Source: Rubellimicrobium sp.
Lineage (GTDB): Bacteria; Pseudomonadota; Alphaproteobacteria; Rhodobacterales; Rhodobacteraceae
NCBI GenBank assembly: GCA_019454835.1
Contig: JACFNP010000017.1
Coordinates: 1 to 59,497 of the forward strand
Direction of reading: 5' to 3'
DNA: 59,497 nt
Of the stretch, positions 44,394 to 54,190 are shown piece after piece. The notes under the pieces were generated by a model that saw only the letters and a list, made by a program, of their open reading frames with translations, searched no databases and was not told where the DNA came from. The stretch's first letter is position 1; each line of letters opens with the position of its first letter. Made by a program: the position numbers and the translations under genes.

Positions 44394-44495
44394 CTGGTCC
44401 CTGCGAATTTTTCGACAATCTGGCCGAGCGCGGCCGCTGCCGCAACGATCCCGCCCGACATGCGCGGAATTCTGCCCATCCCCCGCGCGCCAGAA

Positions 44496-44580
44496 CGGGT
44501 CGCGTCATCATGGATTCGGCGGACCCGCTCGAACTTTCTGTCTTGTCGCATTTTCGCGGGCGCCAGATGTTCCAGATAAA
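44496..44580 (+). repeat. family B repeat, truncated at the right
   Basis: The extension (CGGGTCGCGTCATCATGGAT, 44496-44515; GACCCG at 44522-44527) and left core (TCGCATTTTCGCGGGCGCCAGATGTTC) are present. The right stem and GAAATGCTC are missing, replaced by the A-run of the adjoining terminator. It lies upstream of the transglycosylase start. Confidence 0.7.
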
Positions 44581-44609
44581 AGCGCCAGAGACCATGCGGC
44601 CTCTGGCGC
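44578..44609 (-). terminator. rho-independent terminator of the 40-residue peptide gene
   Basis: On the minus strand GCGCCAGAG (44601-44609) and CTCTGGCGC (44582-44590) form a perfect 9-bp stem around a 10-base loop, followed directly by TTTT. This is the clearest intrinsic terminator in the window. It lies about 50 bases past the stop of the small gene at 44659-44781. Confidence 0.85.
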
Positions 44610-44658
44610 GAGGGGGCGGCTGGCCGCGGGAGGGACGGCGCCGCCGGGATCCGCCGTC

Positions 44659-44781
44659 TCAGATACTCGCGTAATCCGAGATCACCGGCTTTGCGGGGGC
44701 CGGAGAGGCCGGGGGGCGGGGTCTTGCGCCGCCGCCCCTGGCCGTCTGCGCGACGGGTGTTGCTGTTGTGGCTTGCGCCAT
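44659..44781 (-). CDS. 40-residue Ala/Pro-rich peptide
   Basis: A short frame with GAGG eight bases before its ATG (44779-44781) and a strong terminator 50 bases downstream, so it looks like a monocistronic gene. The peptide starts MAQATTATPVAQTARGG, has a proline/alanine middle (RPRPPASPAPAKP) and ends VISDYASI. No hydrophobic segment or cysteine is present. I do not recognise it; the conserved-looking C-terminal octapeptide after a low-complexity leader is the layout of some precursor peptides, but no modifying enzyme is adjacent. An in-frame upstream ATG would make a 78-residue form. Divergent from the SDR gene. Confidence 0.5.
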   Translation of the reverse strand: MAQATTATPVAQTARGGGARPRPPASPAPAKPVISDYASI

Positions 44782-45014
44782 GATCACTGCCTCGTCTCGT
44801 ATCGGGGACGGTTGGCCCGTCCTCCACCTGACTGTTTCCATGGTGTTGACGAAGCTGGGCGGTGAGGGGGCCGAATTGTGGCACAAATGGGGCAATCGCC
44901 CCGCTCACGCGAATGCGAACACGGGTCACCGCCCTTGCACTCGGGCCGCTTCGGCGCCAATCGGTCGGAGACGCGCCGCAGGTGAACGCGGCTGACCACC
45001 GGAGAGGGCGAAAG

Positions 45015-45752
45015 ATGGGACGGCTTCAGGGCAAGACGGCGCTGGTGACGGCGGCAGGACAGGGGATCGGCCGGGCCTCGGCCCTCGCGATGCGCGACGA
45101 GGGCGCAAGGGTCATCGCCTGCGACATCAACGCGGCGGCGCTGGCCGAACTCGCGGCCACGGGACTCGAGACCCGGATGCTGAACGTGCGCGACAGCGCG
45201 GCGGTGACGGCAGCGGCGGCCGAGATCGGCGCGGTCGACGTGCTCTTCAACTGCGTGGGCTATGTGGCCAACGGCACCTTGCTCGATTGCACCGAGGAAG
45301 ACTGGGATTTCTCGGTCGACATCAACATGACGGCCATGTTCCGCATGTGCAAGGCGTTCCTGCCCGCGATGATCGCGGCGGGCGGCGGCTCGGTCATCAA
45401 CATGGCCTCGGCGGCGTCCTCGGTGATGGCAGTGCCCAACCGCTTCGTCTACGGCGCGACCAAGGCGGGCGTGGTGGGGCTGACCAAGAGCATCGCCGCC
45501 GATTTCATCCGCCAGGGCATCCGCGCCAACGCGATCTGCCCCGGCACCGTGGACAGCCCCTCGCTGCACGAGCGCTGGCGCGCGAGCGGCGACTACGAGG
45601 CCGCGAAGGCCGCCTTCATCGCCCGCCAGCCCATCGGCCGCATCGGTCGCCCCGAGGAGATCGCCGCGCTGGTGGTCTATCTCGCCTCGGACGAATCCGC
45701 CTACACGACCGGCCAGTTGCACGTCATCGACGGCGGCTGGGCGAACATCTGA
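45015..45752 (+). CDS. SDR-family dehydrogenase (2-keto-3-deoxy-L-fuconate dehydrogenase-like)
   Basis: A 245-residue classical short-chain dehydrogenase: cofactor motif [11 protein letters not shown] (11-21), NCVG, and catalytic Ser132/Ser135, Tyr146 and Lys150 (YGATK). The segment [15 protein letters not shown] followed by [14 protein letters not shown] resembles the DHRS6/2-keto-3-deoxy-L-fuconate dehydrogenase group. GGAGAGGG precedes the ATG. The catabolic locus at 46.7-58.5 kb supports a role in acid-sugar oxidation, although about 0.9 kb of mobile-element debris separates them. Confidence 0.8.
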   Translation: MGRLQGKTALVTAAGQGIGRASALAMRDEGARVIACDINAAALAELAATGLETRMLNVRDSAAVTAAAAEIGAVDVLFNCVGYVANGTLLDCTEEDWDFSVDINMTAMFRMCKAFLPAMIAAGGGSVINMASAASSVMAVPNRFVYGATKAGVVGLTKSIAADFIRQGIRANAICPGTVDSPSLHERWRASGDYEAAKAAFIARQPIGRIGRPEEIAALVVYLASDESAYTTGQLHVIDGGWANI

Positions 45753-46026
45753 ACGCTGCCGGGACGCAGGGCGAATGCCCGCGCCCCGGCACCGCCCGCC
45801 CGGCGATGGGGTGTCGGGGCGTGGCGGGGCGTGGGGGGAAATTCCGGAGGCGGGCGCCGCGACAGTAAGCGCTTGAAACCAGACGACACGCTGCGCGTCC
45901 GCCCGCGCCTATACCCGCATTTCAGCCGGGTTCTGCACGGTCTCGCGCCCTGTTGCCCTGCCACCAGGGTTTCACTGGCCCATAAGACAGACCACAGCCG
46001 ATCATCTCTCATGCGCGGGCACAGGC

Positions 46027-46376
46027 TCAGCACATCCGGGACCGGCCTGATCCTCCTTCGGCTCGTGATTCGAGATAGGCCGGTGGCGGCACCTGTCCAA
46101 GGGCATCGTGGCGGCGGTATGTGTTGTAGCGGTGTGCGAAGACAAAGGTGCGGCCAAAGGTACTGTCGCCGACCCTGTGCCCCGCCGCCCGCAGCGTGAC
46201 CCGAGTTTGCGCGTGTCCCACATCGGGTTGTCGGCGCGCAGGTCCTCGACCTCCCGGACGAGCGCTACCGACCAGTTGCGCGCCCGCATCCGCCGCGGCC
46301 TGCGCGTTCCTGACAACGTGACCGGGCAGACCGATGATCTGCATGGGGTTCTCCTTCTGCTTTGCTTCACACTCAA
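46027..46376 (-). pseudogene. transposase remnant with integrase-core fragments
   Basis: Two minus-strand frames give pieces of one transposase. The N-terminal piece contains NWSVALVREVEDLRADNPMW then KLG, a helix seen before the catalytic core of IS481/IS3-type transposases. The frame then shifts to LRAAGHRVGDSTFGR and jumps to RYNTYRRHDALGQVPPPAYL, the typical C-terminal end of such proteins. Most of the DDE core is deleted. No ends or inverted repeats could be fixed. The rest of 45753-46026 shows nothing coding. Confidence 0.65.
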
Positions 46377-46418
46377 AGCCTCGAAGAACCCCGCCCCCCT
46401 TTCAATGGCGGAATCTCA

Positions 46419-46529
46419 TATGTGTCGGAACCTGGGCATGATCTCGACAAGTTGTTGTCCGGGATGACGCCTGACGCCTTCCATGATGGGGCGGATTTCG
46501 GCGCGCCGGTCGGCAAGGAAGTCAGATGA
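46419..46529 (+). pseudogene. mazE-type antitoxin, 3' fragment
   Basis: The last 36 codons or so of an antitoxin remain: LDKLLSGMTPDAFHDG then ADFGAPVGKEVR and stop. This matches the toxin-binding C-terminus of MazE proteins (...LLxGxTP...WGxPVGxE). The DNA-binding N-terminal half is missing. The TGA overlaps the ATG of the mazF fragment by four bases, as in intact modules. Confidence 0.72.
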
Positions 46530-46660
46530 TGGCGGCATGGGTGCCCGACAGCGGCGACATCGTGTGGCTGAATTTCGATCCGCAGGCCGGGCACGAGCAG
46601 GCTGGTCATCGCCCCGCGCCCGCTCCGTCGCACACCCGCTACAACGGCTGCAGGGAATGA
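46526..46660 (+). pseudogene. mazF-type toxin, 5' fragment
   Basis: The frame gives MMAAWVPDSGDIVWLNFDP then QAGHEQAGHRPA, the N-terminus of MazF/PemK ribonucleases, then runs into unrelated residues and stops after 44 codons; intact MazF is about 110 residues. The catalytic core beyond the first strand is lost, so it cannot be active. Confidence 0.75.
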
Positions 46661-46692
46661 TGCGCTGCTGCCCCCCACCCAACACCGCCGCC

Positions 46693-47799
46693 TCACGAGA
46701 TGATCGTGCCCTGCCCCTCGACGGCCCTGCGCGTCAGTGCGTCCTCGTCCCAGGCGATGCCCAGCCCCGGTGCGGGTGACGGATACGCGCGGCCGTTCTC
46801 GATGCGCATTCCCTCAACAGTGATCTCGTCCAGTTGCGGGATGTATTCCACCCAGCGCGCGTTCGGCACCGCCGCGCACAGGTTCACGTGCAGTTCCATC
46901 AGGAAATGCGGCGCCACGGCGATGTTGAAGCATTCCGCCATATGCGCGACCTTCAGCCAGGGCGTGATGCCGCCGACCCGCCCGACATCGACCTGCACCA
47001 CCGAGCAGGCGTGGCGTTCGAGATATTCGCGGAAATGGAGATGCGAATAGAGGCTTTCGCCCACCGCCACCGGGATCGAGGTATGGGCGACGAGGCGCTG
47101 GTGCCCGGACAGGTCGTCGGCGGGCAGCGGCTCTTCCAGCCAGCCGATATCCAGCGCCTCCCAGGCGCGGGCGCGGCGGATGGCCTCGTCCACGGCAAAG
47201 GCCTGGTTGGCGTCGGTGAAGATTTCAAACCCCGCGCCGACCGCCTCGCGCACGGCGGCGATGCGGGCGACATCCTCGTGAAGCGGGCGGCCGACCTTCA
47301 GCTTGCAGCCTGCAAAACCCTGCGCCTGCGCGGCCAGCGCGTCGTCGACCAGCGCCTGCGGTTCCAGATGCAGCCAGCCGCCTTCGGTCGTGTAGAGCGG
47401 GATCGACTCCTGCGCGCCCCCGGCCAGAACATGCAGCGGCAGGCCCAGCTTGCGCGCCTTGAGATCCCACAAGGCCGTATCAATGGCCGCCAGCGCGATC
47501 GAGGTGATCGCCCCCACGCTGGTCGCATGGGTGAGAAACAGCAGGTCGCGCCAGATGCGTTCCACCTGCATCGCCTCGCGCCCGATCAGCGCCGGGGCGA
47601 GGGTGCGGGCCAGCAGGCTCATCACCGCCGGGCCGCCGGTGCCGATGGTGTAGGAATAGCCGGTGCCGGTCGCGCCGTCGCTGTCGGTGATGCGGACGAT
47701 GGGCGTTTCCTGCGAAACAAAGGACTGGATCGCATCGACGCGGCGGACCTTGGGTTGCAGGTCCACCATCAGCAGTTCGACCCGTTCGATCCGTGCCAT
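46693..47799 (-). CDS. mandelate racemase-subgroup acid-sugar dehydratase (enolase superfamily)
   Basis: A 368-residue enolase-superfamily enzyme that removes a proton next to a carboxylate. The complete mandelate-racemase-type set is present: Lys166/Lys168 (CKLKVG), metal ligands Asp196 (FTDANQ), Glu222 (LEEP) and Glu248 (VGES), and the Asp271/His298 dyad (QVDVG, APHF). Acid-sugar dehydratases share this set, so dehydration of an aldonate to a 2-keto-3-deoxy acid is the best guess. Last gene of the ABC transporter operon, one base after the ATPase stop. Confidence 0.83.
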   Translation of the reverse strand: MARIERVELLMVDLQPKVRRVDAIQSFVSQETPIVRITDSDGATGTGYSYTIGTGGPAVMSLLARTLAPALIGREAMQVERIWRDLLFLTHATSVGAITSIALAAIDTALWDLKARKLGLPLHVLAGGAQESIPLYTTEGGWLHLEPQALVDDALAAQAQGFAGCKLKVGRPLHEDVARIAAVREAVGAGFEIFTDANQAFAVDEAIRRARAWEALDIGWLEEPLPADDLSGHQRLVAHTSIPVAVGESLYSHLHFREYLERHACSVVQVDVGRVGGITPWLKVAHMAECFNIAVAPHFLMELHVNLCAAVPNARWVEYIPQLDEITVEGMRIENGRAYPSPAPGLGIAWDEDALTRRAVEGQGTIIS

Positions 47800-47800
47800 A

Positions 47801-48892
<1,092 letters not shown>

Positions 48893-48895
48893 GGC

Positions 48896-49759
48896 TCAAC
48901 CCTTCACTCCGCCGAAGGTCAGTCCGGCAATCAGATGTTTCTGCACGATGAACGTAAGGATCAGCGCCGGGATGATGATGAGCACGGCCATCGCGCTCAT
49001 CCCGGTCCAGTCCACGGTGAACTGTGCGGTGAAATCCATGAGGCCCACCGGCATGGTCTTGGAGGCCGTGGTCCGGGTGAGCTGCGCCGCCAGCGCGTAT
49101 TCGTTCCACGAGGTCAGGAAGGCGAAGATGCCCGCCGAGGCCAGCCCGGCGCGGGCCAGCGGAAATTCCACCTTCCAGAACGCCTGCCAGCGCGTGCAAC
49201 CGTCGATCTGCGCGGCTTCGGACAGGTCGGGCGGAATCTGGCGGAAGAACCCGTCGGTGAGCCAGATCGTGAAGGGGATGTTGATCGCCATGTAGACAAG
49301 GATCAGCCCGAATGATGTGTCGATGATGCCCAGCCGCCCCCACAGGATGAAGAGCGGCAGGCTCAGCGCGACACCGGGCACGGTGCGCGACAGCATGAAG
49401 GCCAGAAACAGCGCGCCCTTGCCCCGGAACGAATAGCGCGCGAACGCATAGCCCCCCGCCATACCCACCAGGATCGCCACCACCGTCGAGGTGAGCGAGA
49501 TCACCAGCGAGTTGATGAAATAGGCCGCGACCGGCAGACCCTGCTGCGTGGACGAGAACCCGAACAGGCGGCGGAAATTGTCCAGCGTCCAGACTTCGGG
49601 GATCCAGACCGTGGGCCGGGCCAGCACCTCGATATTGGGGCGAAAGGCGGTCAGCACCACCCAGACGCCGGGGATGCACAGCAGCGCCATGGCGACGAAG
49701 ACGCCGAACCGGATCAGCCAGCGCTGCCAGGGGCGTTCGATGGTGCGACCCTCGCTCAT
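48896..49759 (-). CDS. sugar ABC transporter permease (MalG type)
   Basis: A 287-residue inner-membrane permease with six helices. The cytoplasmic EAA loop reads EAAQIDGCTRWQAFWKVEFPLARAG, which contacts the ATPase. The SRTVPGVALSLPLFILWGRLGIIDT segment is typical of MalG-type partners. It overlaps the second permease gene by four bases and is three bases from the ATPase gene. Confidence 0.92.
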   Translation of the reverse strand: MSEGRTIERPWQRWLIRFGVFVAMALLCIPGVWVVLTAFRPNIEVLARPTVWIPEVWTLDNFRRLFGFSSTQQGLPVAAYFINSLVISLTSTVVAILVGMAGGYAFARYSFRGKGALFLAFMLSRTVPGVALSLPLFILWGRLGIIDTSFGLILVYMAINIPFTIWLTDGFFRQIPPDLSEAAQIDGCTRWQAFWKVEFPLARAGLASAGIFAFLTSWNEYALAAQLTRTTASKTMPVGLMDFTAQFTVDWTGMSAMAVLIIIPALILTFIVQKHLIAGLTFGGVKG

Positions 49760-50658
49760 TGCGCGCCCCCCATGAAGGACCGCGCGGCGACCAGCTTGCG
49801 GTAGAAATACACCGTGAAGAAGATCGACAGCAGGATGGAGACATAGCCCATCGCATTCGCCATCCCCATCTGGCTGTTCTGGTAGCCGGTGCGCACCATC
49901 AGCGTCCAGATCAGTTCCGTCCGCCCCGCCGGCCCGCCGTTCGTCATGATGCGGACCATGTCATAGGCCCGCGCGACATCGAGCGAGCGGATCGTCATCG
50001 CGATGAAGATGAACGGCATCAGGAAGGGCAGCGTGATGTGCCGGAATACCTGCCACGGGTTGCAGCCGTCGACCCTTGCGGCCTCGATCGGTTCCTTCGG
50101 CAGCGCCAGCAGCCCCGCCAGCAGCAGGATCGCGAAAACCGAGGTCGACATCCAGATTTCGGCAAGGATGATCGTCAGATTGGCCAGCACCCCGTCGACC
50201 AGCCACGGAATCGGGCGCGAGATGATATACAGGTCGAACAGCGCGTTGTTCACGAGGCCGATGGCGTCGTTGAACAGATACTTGAACATGAAGCCCACCA
50301 GGATCGGCGAGAACATCATCGGGAACATCATGATGGTGCGCAGGGTCCGTTCGCCCTTGCGGATGTTGTTCATCAACAGCGCAAGCCCCAGCCCGAGCAG
50401 CAGTTCGAGGTTCAGCGCGATGGTGATGAAGACCACCGTGCGCCCGAAGGCCCACCAGAAATCGCTGTTGCCCATCAGGCGGCGATAATTGCGCCAGCCG
50501 ACGAAATCATACAGCGTCGCGGGCCGCGTCAGGTTGTAGGGCGTGAAGCTGGTCCAGAACGACACCAGCAGCGGCACCGCCACGACCGCGAGGATCACGA
50601 CGATCGACGGCAGCAGCAGAAGGAATGGCGCCGCTTGCGGCGAACGGAGAAATTTCAT
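49756..50658 (-). CDS. sugar ABC transporter permease (MalF/UgpA type)
   Basis: A 300-residue permease with six helices; the EAA loop is EAARVDGCNPWQVFRHITLPFLMP. The start at 50656-50658 puts a short basic segment (MKFLRSPQAA) before the first helix. It pairs with the MalG-type protein to form the channel. Follows the binding-protein gene by 77 bases. Confidence 0.92.
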   Translation of the reverse strand: MKFLRSPQAAPFLLLLPSIVVILAVVAVPLLVSFWTSFTPYNLTRPATLYDFVGWRNYRRLMGNSDFWWAFGRTVVFITIALNLELLLGLGLALLMNNIRKGERTLRTIMMFPMMFSPILVGFMFKYLFNDAIGLVNNALFDLYIISRPIPWLVDGVLANLTIILAEIWMSTSVFAILLLAGLLALPKEPIEAARVDGCNPWQVFRHITLPFLMPFIFIAMTIRSLDVARAYDMVRIMTNGGPAGRTELIWTLMVRTGYQNSQMGMANAMGYVSILLSIFFTVYFYRKLVAARSFMGGAQ

Positions 50659-50735
50659 GCCCCGGCGCTCCGGCAATTCGGACAGACCGGCGCGCGGCTG
50701 CAAGGCCGCGCGCCGTGGACACTGGTGACGGGGGA

Positions 50736-52061
50736 TCAGAGGATCCCGGCGTCCTCGAGGATTTCGCGCGCCTGGGCGGCGGCATCGTCAAGCGCCTGTT
50801 GCGGGGTCTTTTCGCCCACGATGGCGGCCTGAAGCTGCGGCCAGAGCACGTTCGACACCTCGATCCACTGGGGGATCAGCGGCGGCGTGCGCGCCTCGGC
50901 CAGCGAGCCCTGCCAGACCTCGAACATGTCGGCCATGTAGGGCTGGTCGTTGGCGTTGAACCAGTCGATCACCTCGCCGAAGGTCGCGGTGCGGGTCGGC
51001 AGGTTGCCCGCCTGCGCCTCCATCATCTCGCTGTCGTCGTTGGTCAGGAACACGGCGAGCGAGACGGCAGCCGCCTTGTTGTCGCAGGCTTCCGTCACCG
51101 AGAACGAATGCGACCCCGACCACGCGCCGCGCACGCCTGCGCTGCCGACCGGGGCAAGCGCAAAGCCCAGTTCGCCCGCGATCTTCGACGAGTCCGGGTC
51201 GGCGTAGAACGCCGCGAAGCCCGGCCAGTCGAGATCGAGCGCAAGCTGCCCCGCCGCCATCGCCTGGCCGATGTCGTCCCAGGTGTAGTTCACGGTGCCC
51301 GCCGGAACCGCGCCCGCGTTGTAGATGTCGACGAACCACTGGAGCGCGGCCACGCCCGCGGGCGAGTTGAAGATCGGGTTCCAGTCCTCGTCGAACAGGT
51401 CGCCGCCGTTGGCGCGCAGGATTTCCATGAAGCGCCCGCTGGCGCCTTCGTCCTTGCCCGCAAAGGCCGTGCCATACAGGTTCGGCGGATCGGCGAAGAA
51501 GATCACCTGATCGCGGAATTCGTCAAAGGTGGTGGGTGGCGCAAGCTCGGTGCCGTGTTCTTCCTGCCAGCGGGCCTGATTGTCGGGGTCCGCATAAAGC
51601 GATTGGCGGTAATACAGGTTCGACACGTCGGTGACGCGCGGCAGTTGCACGAGGCGGCCGTCGACGCGGGCCGAGTCGAGCGTGCCCTGCACATACTGGT
51701 CGAGCTCGGACTGCGGAATCCAGTCGGTCAGGTCGATGTAGAGATCGCCATATTGCGGCGCAAAGCTGGTGTGGTTCGAACCCACGCACCACGAGATGTC
51801 GCCCGCCGCGATGTCCTGCTTGATCTCGCGGTCAAGGTCGAAGTGGTTCTTCGACGAGACGATCTCGACGCGGGCGCCGGTCATCGCCTCCCATTCGGGG
51901 ATGCGGGTGTAGAGGTTTTCATACTGCGTGCCGCCGATCAGCTTGACCCGCAGCGTGTAGCCCGGAAACGAGCCGTAATCGAAGTCATCGGCAAGCGCCA
52001 CGCCGCCCGCGCAAGTCAGCGCGACGGACGCGACGAGCGCCGCTTTCAGCCCCTTGGTCAT
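50736..52061 (-). CDS. sugar ABC transporter substrate-binding protein
   Basis: A 441-residue periplasmic binding protein (family 1, maltose-binding-protein fold) with a signal peptide cleaved after ALA (about residue 24). VEIVSSKNHFDLDREIKQDIAAGD and NLPTRTATF are characteristic regions. It captures the substrate for the permeases. GGGAGGGG precedes the ATG at 52059-52061. First gene of the transporter operon, transcribed away from iclR. Confidence 0.92.
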   Translation of the reverse strand: MTKGLKAALVASVALTCAGGVALADDFDYGSFPGYTLRVKLIGGTQYENLYTRIPEWEAMTGARVEIVSSKNHFDLDREIKQDIAAGDISWCVGSNHTSFAPQYGDLYIDLTDWIPQSELDQYVQGTLDSARVDGRLVQLPRVTDVSNLYYRQSLYADPDNQARWQEEHGTELAPPTTFDEFRDQVIFFADPPNLYGTAFAGKDEGASGRFMEILRANGGDLFDEDWNPIFNSPAGVAALQWFVDIYNAGAVPAGTVNYTWDDIGQAMAAGQLALDLDWPGFAAFYADPDSSKIAGELGFALAPVGSAGVRGAWSGSHSFSVTEACDNKAAAVSLAVFLTNDDSEMMEAQAGNLPTRTATFGEVIDWFNANDQPYMADMFEVWQGSLAEARTPPLIPQWIEVSNVLWPQLQAAIVGEKTPQQALDDAAAQAREILEDAGIL

Positions 52062-52114
52062 CTGGTCCCCTCCCTGTGGGTCGTGTGGAAGATCGGGCTT
52101 GATCACCCATACAT

Positions 52115-52159
52115 GAATAGTCTATTCGTATATAAGCACAGAACGTGCGAACGGGTCAA
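52115..52159 (-). promoter_or_regulatory. promoter and palindromic operator between transporter operon and iclR
   Basis: On the minus strand TTGACC (52154-52159) and TATATA (52129-52134) are spaced by 19 bases. The palindrome GAATAGTCTATTC (52115-52127, arms GAATAG/CTATTC around one base) lies directly downstream of the -10 box, where a bound repressor would block initiation. The stretch is strikingly AT-rich for this genome. IclR-family proteins bind such short palindromes, and the divergent gene encodes one. Confidence 0.55.
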
Positions 52160-52183
52160 TCTGTTTCCTGGGAGGGGGCGGGG

Positions 52184-52996
52184 ATGGCGCTCGACAGGAC
52201 AGGGGACGATCAGGCGGATGGCGGCAGTGCCGATGGCCGCCCGGACCGCTACCGCGCGCCCGCTCTCGACAAGGGCCTCGATATCCTCGAGCTTCTGGCG
52301 GAGATCGACACCGGCATCAGCCAGGCCGAGATCGCCAAGACGCTGGGGCGCAGCGCAAATGAAATCTACCGGATGCTCGATACGCTGGTGCGGCGCGGTT
52401 ATGTGCGACGCAGCGACGAGGACCGCTACGATCTCACGCTGAAGCTCTTCGACCTGTCGCATCGCCACCGCCCGGTGAACCGGCTGGTCAGTCTTGCGAT
52501 GCCGGTCATGCGTGCCTTTGCCCGCGATGCGGGACAGGCGTGCCATCTGGTGCTTGCCGAGCGCGATGCCCTTGTGGTCGTGGCACAGGTGGACGGGCCG
52601 GATTACTGGAACCTTTCGGTGCGGCTGGGGGCGCGGGTCGGGTTGATCGACACCGGCTCGGGGCATGTGATCCTTGCCTGGAGCACGCCGGAAGAGCAGC
52701 GCACCCTGATCGCGGCGCGCGGCGCCGACCCCGACGCGGTTCTCACGCCCGCGTTCCGGTCACATCTCGCCGAACTGCGCGCGCGCGGTTACGAGGACAT
52801 CGCCAGCGCCCAGGTCGCCTGTGTGCGCAACCTGTCTGTGCCGGTTCTTGGTCCCACGGGCCGGGCGCTTGCCGCGCTGACCTGCCCCTATACCGAACGG
52901 CTGGACCGGGGCGACGCCCCCGACACGACGGCCACGCTTGCGCTGCTGGCGACGGCGGCGGCAAGATTGTCGCAGCGCGACCATGGCACGGCCTGA
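52184..52996 (+). CDS. IclR-family transcriptional regulator
   Basis: A 270-residue regulator: the winged helix-turn-helix (about 30-90; ALDKGLDILELLAEIDTGISQAEIAKTLGRSANEIYRMLDTLVRRGYV) and the C-terminal GAF-like effector domain with the IclR signature region (ARGYEDIASAQVACVRNLSVPVLGPTGRALAALT). It probably senses the sugar acid or a product and controls both divergent operons. GGGAGGGGG lies before the ATG at 52184. First gene of the downstream catabolic operon. Confidence 0.9.
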   Translation: MALDRTGDDQADGGSADGRPDRYRAPALDKGLDILELLAEIDTGISQAEIAKTLGRSANEIYRMLDTLVRRGYVRRSDEDRYDLTLKLFDLSHRHRPVNRLVSLAMPVMRAFARDAGQACHLVLAERDALVVVAQVDGPDYWNLSVRLGARVGLIDTGSGHVILAWSTPEEQRTLIAARGADPDAVLTPAFRSHLAELRARGYEDIASAQVACVRNLSVPVLGPTGRALAALTCPYTERLDRGDAPDTTATLALLATAAARLSQRDHGTA

Positions 52997-53006
52997 GGAG
53001 GACCGA

Positions 53007-53837
53007 ATGCGTATCATCGACACCCATCTGCATCTCGTCTACCCCGACCGCTTTTCCTATCCGTGGCTTGCGGGTGCGCCCGCGATCAACCGGCCCTGGC
53101 ATGTCGAGGATTATGCCGCCGAGGCCGCACCCCTTGGCATCGAGGCGGCGCTGCACATGGAGGTCGATGTCGCCGGGGCCGACATCCTGCCGGAAACCGG
53201 GTTCATGCTGGGCGTGCATCCGCTGGTCCATGGCGCCATCGCCGCCTGCCGCCCCGAAAATCCGGGGTTCGAGGCGTTCCTCGACCGGATCGCCGCGCTT
53301 GGCCCCAGGGTGAAGGGGCTGCGGCGGGTGCTGCATGTGGTGCCCGACGACCTGTCGGCAACGGCGCTGTTTGAATCGAACCTGCGGCTGCTGGCGCCGC
53401 GCGGGCTGACCTTCGATCTGTGCGTGCGCACCGATCAGGCCGCCATCGCCTGCCGTCTTGCCGATGCGGCACCCGAGGTGCAGTTCGTTCTTGACCATTG
53501 CCTCGTCCCCGACATCGCGGGCGGCGACATCGCCACATGGAAGGCCGCCATCGACGAGGTGGCGCGGCGCCCGAATGTGGCGGTGAAGATTTCCGGCGTC
53601 GTCGCCTATTCCGACCCGGACTGGACCACCGACACCCTGCGCCCCTGGGTCGAGCACACGATCAACACCTTCGGCTGGGATCGCGTCGTCTGGGGGTCGG
53701 ATCACCCGGTCTGCACCCTGACCGCCGATCTCACCCGCTGGGTCAGGGCCGCGCAGGAACTGGTCGCGGGCGCGAGCGGGGACGAGCAGGCGAAGCTCTT
53801 CCACCGCAACGCCGAACGCATCTACCGGATAGCGTGA
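53007..53837 (+). CDS. amidohydrolase 2 family protein, probable sugar lactonase
   Basis: A 276-residue TIM-barrel metal hydrolase of the COG3618 (fuconolactonase/rhamnonolactonase-like) group. Metal motifs: DTHLHLVYPDRFSYPWL (His7, His9), FVLDHCLVP and VWGSDHPV. In sugar oxidation routes this family opens the aldonolactone, which fits the dehydratase encoded nearby. AGGAGGA precedes the ATG, ten bases after the iclR stop. Confidence 0.84.
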   Translation: MRIIDTHLHLVYPDRFSYPWLAGAPAINRPWHVEDYAAEAAPLGIEAALHMEVDVAGADILPETGFMLGVHPLVHGAIAACRPENPGFEAFLDRIAALGPRVKGLRRVLHVVPDDLSATALFESNLRLLAPRGLTFDLCVRTDQAAIACRLADAAPEVQFVLDHCLVPDIAGGDIATWKAAIDEVARRPNVAVKISGVVAYSDPDWTTDTLRPWVEHTINTFGWDRVVWGSDHPVCTLTADLTRWVRAAQELVAGASGDEQAKLFHRNAERIYRIA

Positions 53838-53848
53838 GGGGGGACAGG

Positions 53849-54178
53849 ATGAAGCGTTACGGAGCCGTCATCGGGCTGAAGCCTGCGGAAATCGCCGAAT
53901 ACAAACGTCTGCATGCCGCCGTCTGGCCCGATGTGCTGGCGCAGATCAGGGCAAGCAATATCAGGAACTATTCCATCTTCCTGCGCGAACCCGAGAACCT
54001 GCTGTTTTCCTGTTACGAATATGTGGGCGACGACCACGACGCCGACATGGCCGCGATGGCCGCCGATCCGCGCACCCAGGAATGGTGGGCGGTCTGCATG
54101 CCGAAACAGGCCCCGCTTGAAACCCGCGCCGAGGGCGAATGGTGGGCGTCGATGGAAGAAGTCTTTCACCTCGACTGA
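53849..54178 (+). CDS. L-rhamnose/fucose mutarotase-like protein
   Basis: A 109-residue ferredoxin-fold protein of the RhaM/COG3254 family, which interconverts sugar anomers. Signatures: YGAVIGLKPAEIAEYKRLHAAVWPDVLAQI, NYSIFLREPENLLFSCYEY, QEWWAVC and the C-terminal MEEVFHLD. It favours a deoxy-hexose such as L-fucose or L-rhamnose, or a similar pyranose, as substrate of the locus. It starts 11 bases after the lactonase gene. Confidence 0.86.
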   Translation: MKRYGAVIGLKPAEIAEYKRLHAAVWPDVLAQIRASNIRNYSIFLREPENLLFSCYEYVGDDHDADMAAMAADPRTQEWWAVCMPKQAPLETRAEGEWWASMEEVFHLD

Positions 54179-54190
54179 CAGGAGGGCGCG

